Assembly: GCF_003590095.1 (NCBI RefSeq)
Contig: NC_039479.1
Coordinates: 682,001-746,000, forward strand
Origin: Trichoplusia ni
Taxonomy: Eukaryota; Arthropoda; Insecta; Lepidoptera; Noctuidae
DNA: 64,000 nt
Direction of reading: 5' to 3'
The position numbers were made by a program, and so were the translations under genes. Of the stretch, positions 1-11,476 are shown piece by piece (positions within the stretch are counted from its first letter, which is position 1; each line of letters begins with the position of its first letter). The notes under the pieces were generated by a model. It did not search any database. It was not told where the DNA came from and was given only the letters and a program-made list of their open reading frames with translations.

Positions 1-950
1 CAAAAGTTTTTGCGTGAGAGAGGAACAAACATCCATATATCCATTCATGCACACATACAAACCCTCGAGTTTATAATAATATTTAGTAGGATATCAAAAC
101 TATAGCTTCTAAGCATATACTATTTGGCCTTGGGGTTCAAAAAAAATATTTCGTACCCAAAAATTAGAGATCAAACCCACAGTGCGTTCAAACTTTATTT
201 AAAAATATCACGAAATACGCAAATCGTTTGCAAGAAAAAAAATAAAAGTTGAAAGTAAACAGACAGCAATACAGTTAAAATACCAAACTTGAATCCTTTG
301 TGCATTTGACGAGAGCGTAATTAGCCAGCAGTTTGAATGTTAACGACTATTGTTTATGGTTACGCGTTTAATAACGAATATGTGGCGAATAATTTAACTT
401 TGAGACTGATTTATTTAAATAAAACTTAAGTACCTCAAATGACGTAGTTTTTTTTCTACAACTTAGATTGTTTTTAACAAAATTAAATTAAATACATGTT
501 GCATGTGAAGGATTTTGATAATTATATTAATCTTATGCACAAAAACGTTATTATGATAAATAGTAAAGAAAAAACTTTCAGAGAGGAAGATTTTTTAGTT
601 ACAAGTTTTTAGTTAAAACTTAAAAAAACAACAAACCTCTTTCTTATACATGAATATAAGTAAGCACGTAACCTATTCCTAGAGAATATAACAAGCAAAA
701 AACCATACTAACACTATTTCTACATAGGCCATAACACTTGCGAATTCAAACAAACGAGAAATTGAACAAAAATGCCCCAACTTAACCCTACACTCAATCG
801 AGGACAAAACTAACATAACCCTTAGAAAACCGAACACTTCAGACAAAATAGTTAGAAGAAGTACTTTGAAAATTTTTATTTGACCCTCTAAAACTAGTCG
901 AAGCCATAAAAACAATGAGAGAGCCACGATTGTGCCAAAAACAATATTCG
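1..950. other. AT-rich spacer, no gene seen
   Basis: No frame of useful length and no recognisable repeat core. The reading frame on the minus strand near 679-927 is hydrophobic and T-rich, as expected from translating AT-rich DNA, so I do not call it a gene. The stretch ends where GC content rises sharply at about 945. Confidence 0.6.
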
Positions 951-1020
951 GCCGTCGAATGGCCCGAAAACGCCCGGTAATGCCCTAAAATGCCCCGAAA
1001 CGGGCCATAGCGGGCCGTAA
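951..1020. repeat. GC-rich degenerate decamer array
   Basis: Six consecutive 10-nt units carry GCCC at 962, 972, 982 and 992, then its reverse complement GGGC at 1002 and 1012. The non-core positions vary but tend to AA at the end of each unit. ATGGCCCG (959-966) and CGGGCCAT (1001-1008) form an inverted repeat, so the array is also palindromic. The GC content stands far above the flanks. I know of no named family with this structure. Similar 10-nt phasing recurs at 5027-5086 and 54363-54436. Confidence 0.6.
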
Positions 1021-1248
1021 CGCGTCCGTGGACACGCTGCCATCAGCGCAACATGTCACGACCTGTGTAATAAAATGTGCCTGTTCCTCTCGGGACACAC
1101 GGGTCCTGGGAATGTGGGACATATTATTACGACCGAAAAAGAATTTTCTTGCTTACCATAACAAACTTGTTATAAGTTTTCTTTTTTCCAGAGGTTAGAT
1201 AGACGCGTATTTGTCCGAATTCATGTCTTCTTCTTGTCTTGTCTTGAA

Positions 1249-1516
1249 ACATCATCCTAGCCTTTTTTCAACTATGTTGGGGTTGGCTTCCAGTCTTTAT
1301 GGATGTAGCTAGGAACCAAGTGTTTTACAAGGAGTGACTGCCTATCAGACCTCCTGAATCCAGTTACCTAGGCAACACGATATCCCTTACACAAACTGGT
1401 TCTCAGAATTTCTAGCTTTTGACTTTCCGTAACCTCCGTCAAAGATGCACGAATGACAGCCGAAAAGGGGAACTCGTTATGAAATAGATGGTCACCCATC
1501 CTTAACCTGTGATCGA
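1249..1516 (+). mobile_element. Dispersed noctuid repeat, family C (AACTATGTTGGGG type)
   Basis: Begins CATCATCCTAGCC, runs through AACTATGTTGGGG, GTTTTACAAGGAGTGACTGC and CCAGTTACCTAGGCAACACG, and ends near ACCTGTGATCGAT. The same order of blocks is present at 36516-36882, and in part or inverted at 20715-21000, 41681-41935, 49796-49885 and 62993-63182. I recognise the consensus as a very common noctuid interspersed repeat, but do not assign it to a transposon class. This copy has lost the segment around the GGGACCCACA block seen in the 36.5-kb copy. Confidence 0.8.
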
Positions 1517-2150
1517 TCTTCTTGTTCAGTTTTAGTTTAGCCTTACTATTACGCCAGCAATAAAACCTACAACCTGATAACTCAACGTACATGTTCTCCA
1601 ACTTTTGCTTCAGTATTTCCCAACAGACCTCGTGGTATATATTTTTACGATGTCCGAACCGCATTAAGACGATATCGAGCTCAGTTCATAATAAACAAAT
1701 AATAATTCATGTGAGTTTCGTGACTGCTGAGTTAGGCGACGTTTTATACAGTGTTAAGTGGCTTAGGGACACGATGTTAACCTGCACGCTAACGTGGATC
1801 GTATTTTGTAAGTAATTAAGTTGTGATTTGAGAAATGAGATATTTTACTTAGTTTTAATTGTGCATGTAACAATTCTCTTGTCGTACTTAATAGTCGGTG
1901 TATACTCATATTGAGATAGCTTAACTTGGGTTAACAAACACTTTGGGTTGGAACCCTGAGAATTTGACACGTCTGTAAACAGTACCAAGTTTAATACGCT
2001 TATAAATTCTTAAACTACGAGTATCTTATATACATTCTATTTTTTGATAACCTCTTTATCATCTAATCCCCAAGTTTTGAAACTTCTGATAAATACTAGC
2101 TACTATTATTTATCTCACCCTAGCACCCCAACCTTGAGATATAAAACATT
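1517..2150. other. Spacer with a short beat-like peptide motif
   Basis: Mostly anonymous. A plus-strand frame at 1735-1767 reads GDVLYSVKWLR, resembling the conserved core of the first Ig domain of insect Beaten path proteins, preceded by a possible splice acceptor (GTTAG at 1731-1735). The following residues do not continue the family pattern, so this is at best a decayed exon and may be chance. Confidence 0.2.
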
Positions 2151-2154
2151 AAAA

Positions 2155-2212
2155 CGATCGGTCCGTATAGCAGTTTGGAAGGGATCATTTCCTTCCATTA
2201 TACGGTCGATCG
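2155..2212. repeat. Imperfect hairpin / quasi-palindrome
   Basis: Outer arms are CGATCG..CCGTATA (2155-2169) and TATACGG..CGATCG (2199-2212), with a small internal loop. Inner arms are GGAAGG (2177-2182) and CCTTCC (2191-2196) around an 8-nt loop. It may be a small element end or a structured RNA segment. No flanking target duplication is evident. Confidence 0.4.
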
Positions 2213-2486
2213 GCGCTCACTGACCTCCTTGCTAACAGCCTTCTCTGGCTCGCGGAACTAAGGCCATTGAATACACCAAATGCACTGGTACGAGGGAATT
2301 ACTGATTGTGTTCTTTTGGTATTCTTTGTAGGTATATGAAGGCATGGTCCACACACGACTGAAAGGTCGAAAGATGGAAAGCATGAAAAAATAATAGTAG
2401 ATTTTGCTTCACAGTAGGACGATCTAAGTTGATAATAAATAATAGATCGGCTAGATAATAAGATTTTGAATAAGTTGTCAGTTCTA

Positions 2487-2545
2487 AAAATGAAATGAAA
2501 TGGGAGTTCTTTTTTCAATATTTATTCTGGCAGAGGCGTTTACTT
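2487..2545 (+). repeat. LINE-tail-like fragment, (ATGAA)n type
   Basis: ATGAAATGAAATG is followed by TATTTATTCTGGCAGAGG. The same combination of a GAAAT pentamer run and TATTTATTCTG occurs at 4555-4600, which supports a shared repeat origin. Confidence 0.4.
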
Positions 2546-2655
2546 ATATGTATTTCGAAACTGCTGAAAAGAAAAATAAATATATTTTATTTCTATTTCT
2601 TTCGTAACACAAGTAATTATAACATTTTTAGAGAACCTAATATTAAATGAATAAC

Positions 2656-2790
2656 TACGGTAAGACGCGGGGCGCAGGTGGCCAGAAATCGGAAAAGATA
2701 GAGAGGTTTGGAAGAGAAAAGGGGAGGCTTTTGCCCAGCAGTGGGATCTAAAACAGGAGATATAAAAAAAACTGGAGTAATAATACTGCT
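2656..2790 (+). mobile_element. 3' end of an RTE-like LINE, ORF2 C-terminus
   Basis: The frame 2703-2765 reads EVWKRKGEAFAQQWD and ends in TAA, followed by an A-rich tail. This W..KGEAF.QQW pattern ends the reverse-transcriptase ORF in insect RTE-clade non-LTR elements and matches the better copy at 16658-16810. The upstream part is frameshifted (VARNRK in another frame), so this is a dead 5'-truncated insertion. Confidence 0.65.
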
Positions 2791-3020
2791 TAGGTAAGTC
2801 GCAGTTCCCAGTCCTTTCAGATGTTTATATTTATCCAATGTATTATTTGTATTTATTCCCTTATCCCTTCACCTAAATCTTCTCCTATTAAACCCCATCC
2901 ATATATCATGTTCATCTTTCTCTGATTAAGTATCACATCTAGATCATTAATACAGTTTAACCGTCTGCCCTCAAGACACGCGGTGAAGCCTTCACTGCCC
3001 AGGTGCTATATCCACACTGA

Positions 3021-3095
3021 CAGGTGACCAATGCGTTCCCGCCACAAGCGATTAAACGTCAAATTGATGTCCGCCATCTTGCGACGTCATCGCTC
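3021..3095. promoter_or_regulatory. Promoter-like cluster: CCAAT, YY1/Pho-type site, CRE-type site
   Basis: CCAAT lies at 3028-3032, CCGCCATCTTG at 3071-3081 (a good match to the YY1/Pleiohomeotic consensus on the minus strand) and CGACGTCATCG around 3083-3089. The segment is GC-richer than either flank. No coding exon is evident downstream on either strand. Function is inferred from motif content only. Confidence 0.3.
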
Positions 3096-3104
3096 AAGCA
3101 GGCA

Positions 3105-4550
3105 CCGACGATTACTCATAGTGCCAAGTCACGATTAATATAAGGTATTATAATTTGTATTTAATTGTAATCGTAAACAAATATTTGGGAATTTTTAAAG
3201 TGGAGTAACGCTTGTGACAATTAATATTGATAGTTTTGTGTAATGTAGCCCAGCTATTTTCTATCTTAATACTCGTAAATGAAATATCTAATACTTTATC
3301 AATTCGATCGAAGCAAAGAGAATTTTGAAACACAATAGATATACTCTTTGCCGTTATAACATAAATATTGTTGTGTAGCTTTTATTTAAAAACCATTTTC
3401 TAAATAATATTCGTATAGAGAGCTGTTATTTTTAGTTCCTAGTATACGGTTGGTGTTCAAATTGGGTTAATTGCCTTTTTGTTAAATTAAAATAAAACTA
3501 ACAGCTTTCCGATGCACTAATGGATTAAATTGCGTACTCTGTTATAATGACATATTTCTAGTTCGAAGTGTGAAATTTTAATAACTAAATAATATTGTAT
3601 TTTAGCAACAATATGCCTTGGCTATGACTCACGCCGCCCGGTCGCTAGTGACGTAGACGCAAGCGCTTGCAAGACGTATGAATACCATTTGTGTATTCAT
3701 TGAATGGTAATGTACTATCAGCTCATCTGGGAGCCTAATGTCAACTCTTATAGTCATAATTTTACGAGATAGAGAGGTGTCTCTCGATTACAATTGCCCT
3801 CTGCTTTTAAGGGTGCGTACAAAACCCAAAGCTGCAGTTATTTTCGATCAGTATTCTATAAATCTAAAGGCTTGTATTTAAAGCGAGCTCTATGCTAGGT
3901 GTACAGATATCGTGTTGTATCGAAATATTTTTTCACCTTTTAACATGTTTCAAAAAGGTTTAAGTTCTCAATTTGTTGTTTTTAATAATTATTACCCGAT
4001 TAACATCGGGCTGGATGAAACAATTTTGTTGAATTTTCTTCATTTGGTCATCATCAAGTTTGGCCTAGTAGTTTTTTTTAACTTAGCTGCATGCCTTCTC
4101 TATTGAAAAATGCTTCTTGATTTACTGTTAAAACTCTAAAATCAAACTGTTCACCTTGGCCAGTAAGTCGAGTACAGTTAGTAGTTCTATCGGGTTATAG
4201 AGTGTACCAGCGCGGGGCTGCGGGTATGTCGCTAACACTATTACACTGTGACTCGACGCTCTTAGTGGTGGGGTTGTAGAGAAGAGGCTTTTAACTTGGA
4301 CCGCAGTCTACGTGTTGTGTGCTCGGTGTTGCAAATACCCATTACACCTTTTGAATAGTCGTTAACGATGAAAGAATTGACTGAATGTGTAGAAATGATG
4401 CTTCTTGGATATGAAAAATCTTAATGTTAAATGAAATAAAACACTGCATCGTTTTCACTTGTGAATTTAATTTAAATATTAGACATAACTTAAACACTAC
4501 ATTTTCAGTCTGTCCAAGTAAAAGGGGACATGAAAGATAATAGTTTTCAA
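3105..4550. other. AT-rich spacer with a GC-elevated patch
   Basis: No gene recognised. The segment 4190-4330 is GC-richer (ACCAGCGCGGGGCTGCGGG near 4207) but carries stops in all frames I followed and no known motif. Confidence 0.5.
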
Positions 4551-4554
4551 AAAA

Positions 4555-4800
4555 AAATGAAATGAAATGAAATGAAATTATTTATTCTGCAAATAGGATA
4601 TTTTATCACTTTTACATGTCTTTTTTGAGAACGATGGAGCCGACATTTCCTAGCTGACTACCCTAAGAAGAAATGACGAAACAAACTCAGGGGTCGCAGT
4701 CTCAAATGTGAGAAGTTGCTGGAGTGTACCGACACTTAAGACTAGATTAGAATGTTCTATATTTTACAACATAGAATTACAGCAGTGATTACATTATAAC
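4555..4800 (+). repeat. Dispersed lepidopteran repeat, LINE-UTR-like
   Basis: A pentamer run (GAAAT)4 leads into TATTTATTCTGCAAATAGG, then CTGACTACCCTAAGAAGAAA and ACAAACTCAGGGGTCGCAG. I recall this succession from lepidopteran non-LTR untranslated regions. No reverse-transcriptase residues are visible here, so family assignment is uncertain. Confidence 0.45.
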
Positions 4801-4830
4801 ATATTATAACATTGGTAAGTTATTGTCCTA

Positions 4831-4903
4831 CTCAGAGATGGAACCAGCGACACATTGCGCCGAATTGGTTTGGTGGAGTGATCTCAACCATCCGTGCAGT
4901 CAG
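4831..4903 (-). mobile_element. SINE-B fragment, tRNA-like head
   Basis: Ends in CATCCGTGCAGTC, the reverse complement of the head of the SINE at 15121-15327. The tRNA-like part is damaged: the box A region reads CTCAACCATCCG instead of CACTCGGCTATCCG. The tail half is missing. Confidence 0.55.
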
Positions 4904-5026
4904 TATAAATAATATAATCTAACATTGTCTTAAGGAACATCAAATTGATTACCATTCAAAACGAAGATTCAGTTAGACGAGTAAAACTGACAATAATTTG
5001 ACACTGCCGCAGTAATACAAAACTGA

Positions 5027-5086
5027 CTACGATTCTGCTACGCGCAGCTACGAATTGCTACGCTAGCTGTAAATGCTACGCCGTAG
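5027..5086. repeat. CTACG decamer array
   Basis: CTACG starts at 5027, 5038, 5048, 5058 and 5076, with a degenerate CTGTA at 5067, giving units of 9 to 11 nt of the form CTACGnnnnG, and ends in a CTACGCCGTAG palindrome. It resembles the CGTAG/CTACG cluster at 23223-23281. Confidence 0.6.
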
Positions 5087-5089
5087 TAT

Positions 5090-6297
5090 ATTTCCTTATT
5101 TCATGCCCGTCATTCGATTCTGCGCTTGTTAACTATGTAACGGATATAAAATGACATTGTATTAAATTTCGAGTTTTTTATGATGTTTTTTATGTTTATG
5201 AATATATTTGAATAAATTGAAGCCCAAGTAAGAACTGTGCCGTGATGATATAATGTGTAATTTGTAAAAAGAAAAAAAAAACATCAGTTTTATCAAAAAT
5301 ATCATGTGAAATAAATCACAACAAATCTGCCTTTATTAAAAAAAATACAAAATACGAGTATCCTTTGTCAAAAAATTATAGTCACGTGGAATTAAAAAAA
5401 AATATACCTAATATTTGTATTATTTGAAATTTACCAATACCGAAACAACCAAGAATTTTGCAACATAAATTCACTCGATATACTGAGCAAAAACATTTAT
5501 ATACAGCTAAACAAATAAATATTTCACTTTACAACTAGTTTCAGTTGCAAGCTGAATATTTGTTAACTAGAGATTGCATCGAAAATGTAACTTGTTGCGA
5601 TGTACAATGGTCGTATTAAAGCGTCTGTCATTGTAAGGAAAACACTTTTCAAAATTTCACGGCTCAATACTTAACATGTAGAACAATCACTCCCTTAGTA
5701 AATAATTGACATCATAAATAATTGACACAAGCAGAAAGACACCAAAACTCCAATCAAGCCTTTTGGACCACACAGATACTTGTCCTACGCTGGGAGCGAT
5801 TGTAGTAGACTTGGCGTGTTGACTTCTACAATAAAAAAACTAAAATGTTCGTACATTCGAACAATTACTAATATAAAATAATCTATTTCCTTTAGGACAG
5901 TGAACGCGATTAAAAGTTTTAGGTATTAAAGTGTTAGCGACGTAATACTTGTTAAGTACAGCAAAAGGTTCAAAAGTCGATTTCCTATGGAGAAAAGGGG
6001 TAAGATTCAAGTTGTCATCCATGAAAGTAAGGTGTGGTCATGTTAGGTAAGCTTAAGCGATTTGATATCTACGTTCCATCCATTGGTCTATAAATACCAG
6101 TTTGGAAAAACCATATTCGGATCCAAACCTTCTTTGCATTTTCTTAAAAAATCAAAAAATGTTATTTTTCGGTCATCGTAAAACTATTCCGATTCCTTTA
6201 TCAAAAAATTCACTACAATATGTACATTTTGCCCTAATCTATTTTACGTAATGAATAAAATAAAAGAACGATATAACAAAGTATCTACAAAATAGTT
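5090..6297. other. AT-rich spacer, no gene seen
   Basis: Long A/T runs and short frames only. I find no recognisable repeat core between the CTACG array and the GC-elevated segment beginning at about 6310. Confidence 0.55.
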
Positions 6298-6590
6298 TCA
6301 ATGTGAAACATTCAACACAAAACCTGAACAACTTAACGCCGCCCGCCCCCGCTCTACATAGCGGCACAGCCACGTAATATGTTTAGGGACCTCTCTCAGT
6401 AAATGCGTGTGGGAGTTTCCTTTTAGCGTCCAGCTGCCCCGGCTACTGGCACCATACGTCATAACTCTCCCCGGACCGTTGTCGAGTTTTTGTCTAAGAA
6501 GGGATCCTAAGTTTAGACGGTTACTACATGTTCTATAATTTAGGTATTGTATTCTAGATGTCATGAAGATATATGAGCTGTTTAGTGAGG
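6298..6590 (-). other. GC-elevated open segment of unknown nature
   Basis: About 88 codons from the first Met, and slightly more upstream, are open on the minus strand; the other two minus frames are broken by stops. Composition (SSRGSWTLKGNS, LCRYVERGRAALSC) is not AT-driven. I recognise no domain. It could be an exon remnant or part of a repeat not otherwise sampled here. Confidence 0.2.
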
Positions 6591-6599
6591 GTTAGTTAC

Positions 6600-8570
6600 G
6601 GGTAGGGTTAAAGGGATTTTATTGTCCACCTCTTTGTCTTCCGAAGAGCTCTACGTTGTAGTTTAGTGCTTAGGTTTCGAGGTAGAGTCCATAAATACAG
6701 CTGACATGTTGTAGGAATATTTTAGGATCGTTTTTGCTTTTTATATCTGGATCATCAAAACTGTACTCACTTTTTAGTACTGTATTTTATTACTGTAACT
6801 GGATTTGTAAAGTGAAATATATTTATTAAAGTTAACAAATTGGGTTGTCATTTTACTACATATCTAAATTTTACTAAAACCTTTTAGTAAAACAAGCTGA
6901 CTAACAGTCAATAACTCGACCTAAAAACAATTCTCCTCGATCATACTCGTTCACCGACTTGAGTAAGCTAATTTAGTACAAAAAATAAGAGTTTTCAATC
7001 CACTAACAGACGACACAGAACCATTATACTGTCCCCGACAATCCTCGGGAACTATTCGCATTGTTGAAATTTCCATCGAAAGCTGCCCTACTTTCTGAGT
7101 CAAGTAGTGTCGCTAGCTCTCCAGCGGGGACCGGATAATACTACCATACGTACATATTTACCGGTTAAGCTTCCACTTTTCTAGATTTAATAAGTAGTTA
7201 GTAACGCTATACAGATTGACGTAAAAACAAATCCTTATTTTAGAATGTTTTAATGTTTCAAGGCTGAACGGAATTTTCACATGCCTGAAATAAATTCCGA
7301 ATTTCTATTAAGCCGAAAACGAAAATCGAATCGTTTTATTTATTCGATTGGATCGAAAAACCTATCGCCATATTTACATACCATCCAAACAATTTCACAA
7401 CACATTCCAGCAAACCAAACACGCCGAAAACGACAACAAAATCAGGATTATCCGAAAAGCCTACGTTCAGAAGGTCGGTCGAAAATCCACAGAAAACATT
7501 AACACGTGGTGACATCAAGGCAAAGATCGTATTGTATGAAAAATAAATCCATTCCAAATGAAAACCGATATCGGACGCACAACAAATAAACCAGTGGACA
7601 ATGGTTGCCGAATAAAAAGTGCTGAAATAAAAATATGGAGAACTTTAACTCGGGATGTTTCAATCGAGCGGTATTGTCTCGACCGATGTTACCATGGGTT
7701 GCAGCGGTCGTGGCAAATACAATAGGGAAATTATGTTTGCATACATTTTTGGTAGAAATTGGACAAGCGATTTAACGAGAATTTATTTGCAAATGTTTTT
7801 GTAGAGCTACTAAAAGTCGTGTATTTTTTAAACGTAACAACATCAAGGACCAAAAATGGCCTATCAAAAGTGACGATATTACATAGTAATACCGATTCTA
7901 GTAATGTGAGATCTTATAGTAGTCACGGTATCCCAACGGGGATTGAACCGACTGCCGTCGCCGATTTGTCTTCATTTGTCGTTCTGCAATCGCGGCAAAC
8001 TATGGACGAGAAATAATTAACTTGCTTTCCTCGTGCACGTTTTATTTGGTGTCCAATTTACATGGATTGGAATTTATTGATATAAAATCGCTCTGTAATG
8101 CTGAGTTAAATTATTTCTGGATTAAATTCTTCAGGATTCAGTTAAATATTGAGATATAGTAAGACTAAAACTCTTTATGTGATTTGAAAATCTTCTCGTC
8201 CCTCAACTTATTAATTTTGAAAGTCTCAGAATCTTTCGAACATGCAGGGATATTGGATAACAAAATGGAGCTGTTTTTATTCTTCTTCTTGTTATTTTTA
8301 AGGTTTCGTAGTCAAAGTTTCAAACGGTACTCTCTTTACTACTAAGGCAATCTGTCTACGTCTGTTTTTTTGTGTCTCGTGAATTAATAATAATAGCCAG
8401 TGGAAATTTTAACAAATGATAATTTCTGTTGCTGATAATTCAACAAATCTTAAAAATAAATATTTTGGTGAAGCAACGGTTAGGACACTTTTTCTTTAGT
8501 CTATTTGAATTAAAACCTGAGTTTTCTCGCACTAGACTGGTTTTTGGATCCTATTTACGAATTTAATTAT
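6600..8570. other. Spacer; purine-rich patch 7270-7560
   Basis: The patch is rich in CGAAAA and carries overlapping open frames on both strands (7281-7502 plus, 7336-7557 minus), which argues for composition rather than coding. A Kozak-like ACCATGG at about 7690 opens only a 36-codon frame. No repeat family recognised. Confidence 0.4.
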
Positions 8571-8585
8571 TTACTTTATTCGAGA

Positions 8586-8598
8586 CTAGATGGCGCTG
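8586..8598 (+). promoter_or_regulatory. CTAGATGGCGCTG motif, CTCF-like
   Basis: AGATGGCGC resembles the core bound by Drosophila CTCF. The same core is at 9541-9550 and 30861-30873, and inverted with one change at 16897-16908. The 8580s and 16.9-kb copies share a longer GAGACTAGATGGCG context, so at least those two may instead descend from one repeat. Confidence 0.25.
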
Positions 8599-9774
8599 TG
8601 TGAAAGTTGTTTAGTTTAGTTGTATCTTTAGTTTAGTTATCAAAATACCCCCGGCTCGACATTATTTACGTTTCATTACATAACCCATTTCCTCTCATCA
8701 TTATTTATTTTCTATTTGGATTGGGATTCCTTATATTATCGAGATTATTAATAACGTGAAGGCTAAAAGTTTTGGAGAAAAATAACACCCCATTATAGTA
8801 ATTTGGCAATAGGATGGCATTCAAAGTAATGTCGTTAACAGATAGGTCAGGCCAACCTGATCGTTGACCTAATAACCATTTGACATGTTTTGATAAACAA
8901 GAAGACTGTTGACATTCGTAAATGTTATAGGAAGGATAGGCACTAGAAGGTATTATCTAAGGTTTTATGACAGAGAAATACTGTTTTAAAGAAGTTTTTG
9001 AGACTCTCTATTCTGTGAAATACTGAGTACTGCTGGTCAAAAGGTCTTTATTTTAAAGCATATTGAGTTTCTTGTTACAAACTTTAAGTATCAAATGGCA
9101 TTACATTTCGAAGTAGCCACAAATAACCAAAGTTTCTGATGAACATCGTAACAAGGAGGTTTTAATCTCGCCCTAATATCATTTATTTTCCTTTGATTGA
9201 CATCAAAAACAGATTACGGAGGTCCAATGTCGCACCTTCATTAAAAGTTCACGAGGCCAGCTAAATATTGGGTTGCCAGCTCAGAGGATCTTCGTTTCAC
9301 CAAGTTTTCCTCGTATTTAAGCATTCAGGAAATAAAGTCCTTTATTCCTTATTCGGGATATGAGGGTAATTTGTAATTATATTTGGGTAGGATAATCGGG
9401 AAAGGAATTTGGAGACAGGTCGATTCATACTGGTTTTGTTCGTAATGAATATTAATTTCTAGGGGGTTTTGGTCATTTCATGTTATTTCCTTTGAATCTA
9501 CAACCGTTTCTTAAGGAAAAACTATTGCAGTAGTAGAAGAAAGATGGCGCTTTACACCGTGTAGTACGCCGTCTTGCTCTGATAACGGTGATCTGAAAGA
9601 GATAGTGTGTGGAGTCAGTCAGTTAAACTTCTAATTCTAGACACTTGGTGTTAATCTTCAAAGTAACTATACAGTACATTTATGTACCATTGAATGTAGT
9701 TGACGTTTGCTCAACTTGAAGTTTTAAGCTTGATTGCCGTTCTTGTTACACAGGTATTAGAAAATTTAAAGGAA

Positions 9775-9875
9775 AAGTACTTTATACTTTGTTTTTAATA
9801 ATTCGGATTTTAGGTTTTAAAAGAGATACTGACCATTGAGTTTGCGCCGAAATTTCTTCTCGGTGATGTAACTTA
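9775..9875 (+). repeat. LINE 3'-region fragment (ACTGACCATTGAGTTTGC type)
   Basis: Contains AATTCGGATTTTAGG and GAGATACTGACCATTGAG followed by TTTCTTCTCGG, a succession I recognise from lepidopteran non-LTR 3' regions. No coding remnant is present. Confidence 0.4.
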
Positions 9876-10734
9876 AAAAAAAAGACAAAATGAGTTAGTT
9901 GTTTTATTTATTTGCATTTTTGTTTTAAACAAAACAAGCAAGAAAATACACATAAGATTTTGACAATATGTCCATTCAGTATAGAGAACCAATACATAAC
10001 CATATTTCGATCAAAGAGTTGCTAACCTGATTACAGACATTGGTTATTTTAGCCCCAAACTTCGCAAGTTTGTACCAAGGAGGTCGATATTATAGCGTAG
10101 TTCAGTCTCGGTATATTTATGAGGCTTTCAAGGGTCCGAAATATGATACTTTGTTTGAGATCTTAGGTTCGAGACGGATCGGCGTTTTATGCGCACTTTT
10201 TCTGGTTACGGATTAGGGATTTTGACGCTTGGGTGACGATATATTGTGACAAAGAATATAACTTATTTTTTCCAAGTAATGGTTTGTAATCTGTTAGGAT
10301 TTCAAAAGGCATTAATTTATGCCATTGAATAAGATCGTTTGTTTGGTAACTTTTAATAAAATATAGATTAAGGACTGCACAAAAATTTGTGCTCTTTATT
10401 AATCATATCCATGTAAAGTACCTACATGCTTGTGAGTTAGAAAAGTGAATTAAACCTTAATTTTAGCGCATCAGTCTGTTATGATAAGGCCTCCTTTTGG
10501 GAGCTGCAACTCAACGTTCTAGTCTAACTAATAATCACAATAAAACGAAGAGTCCTCATAAAAAACTTCTAAATAAAATAACCGATGAAGTGACCGTCCG
10601 GATGATTCCGTAGAAATAAGCTAAAAAAACGAACCGGATGGATTTCCAATACATATGAGGGTCTTTCTTTTTACCTTCTTTGGTTCCCTATTTAGTTGCT
10701 TAAACTCGAGTGCAAAAAATACATGTTGACAACG

Positions 10735-10872
10735 ATTATTTGAACTGTTTAGCGATTACAGTTCATGGTACACACCCTGGTTAAGACGGGATTAATAGAC
10801 GGACAGACAGCGGAGCCTTGATAATAGGATTCCGTTTTTACCATCTTCTGTACGGAACCCAAAAAATCCATG
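10735..10872 (-). repeat. Family F repeat fragment
   Basis: Reads ACAGACAGCGGAGCC, GGATTCCGTTTTTACC and GTACGGAACCC, the reverse complement of the left end of the element seen in longer form at 50130-50455 and 55140-55445. Confidence 0.55.
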
Positions 10873-11476
10873 CATAAATACTAAATACTGTATCTGAAGT
10901 CCCAAACGAGCTATAAGCGTAAACAGTTATCAATCGCTCCGTATCCATGCAATGTTTTCGACACGCTATCTTCAGCTTAACTCGGCAAGTTTTAATGAAC
11001 CTGTAAATACGAACAATTGTAAGTTAGGCGTACTTTCGTAGTTCTAGAGTGTTCTAGATTGTTCTAGAGCTTTATTAAACTTCGACTTAGCTTAATGATG
11101 GATTTTATTTGAGTTTTGAGCGTTGATCTTTCATGCCTTTTGATGAAAGACTCTTGTTTTATAGGCATTGTAGAGGTTTCATGAACGGCCATGCATAGAT
11201 GTGGCCACAGTCGTCTTTCATAGTTACATGTTTTTGTTTATTATTCTAAGACAGAACTAACGAATCAGTAAAGAAAAATATCATGAGGAAAATCTTATTT
11301 CCTTATTTTGGTGTATCCGGGAGCCAGCTTGGAGGTCAAGGCATGTTCCTTTCATATAAGGAAAGGTGGTCATTTCTCATACCTAGACGTGACAAATGAA
11401 GAATACAGGCTGATGTGGTTATCAAAAAATTTGACCTAAAACAAACTTGAAAGTTTTTGTAGAATTAAATAAATTC

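Larger units (their letters stand above)
8600..11470. other. AT-rich spacer with repeat fragments
   Basis: Apart from fragments listed at 9775 and 10735, I see no gene. The segment 11310-11390 contains TCCTTTCATATAAGGAAAGG, resembling the TCCTATAGGAAAGG block of the LINE-type repeat at 49.9 kb. Confidence 0.5.

Noticed and set aside
7281..7557. Overlapping open frames on both strands
   Set aside because: Openness on both strands in a purine-biased patch is explained by composition.
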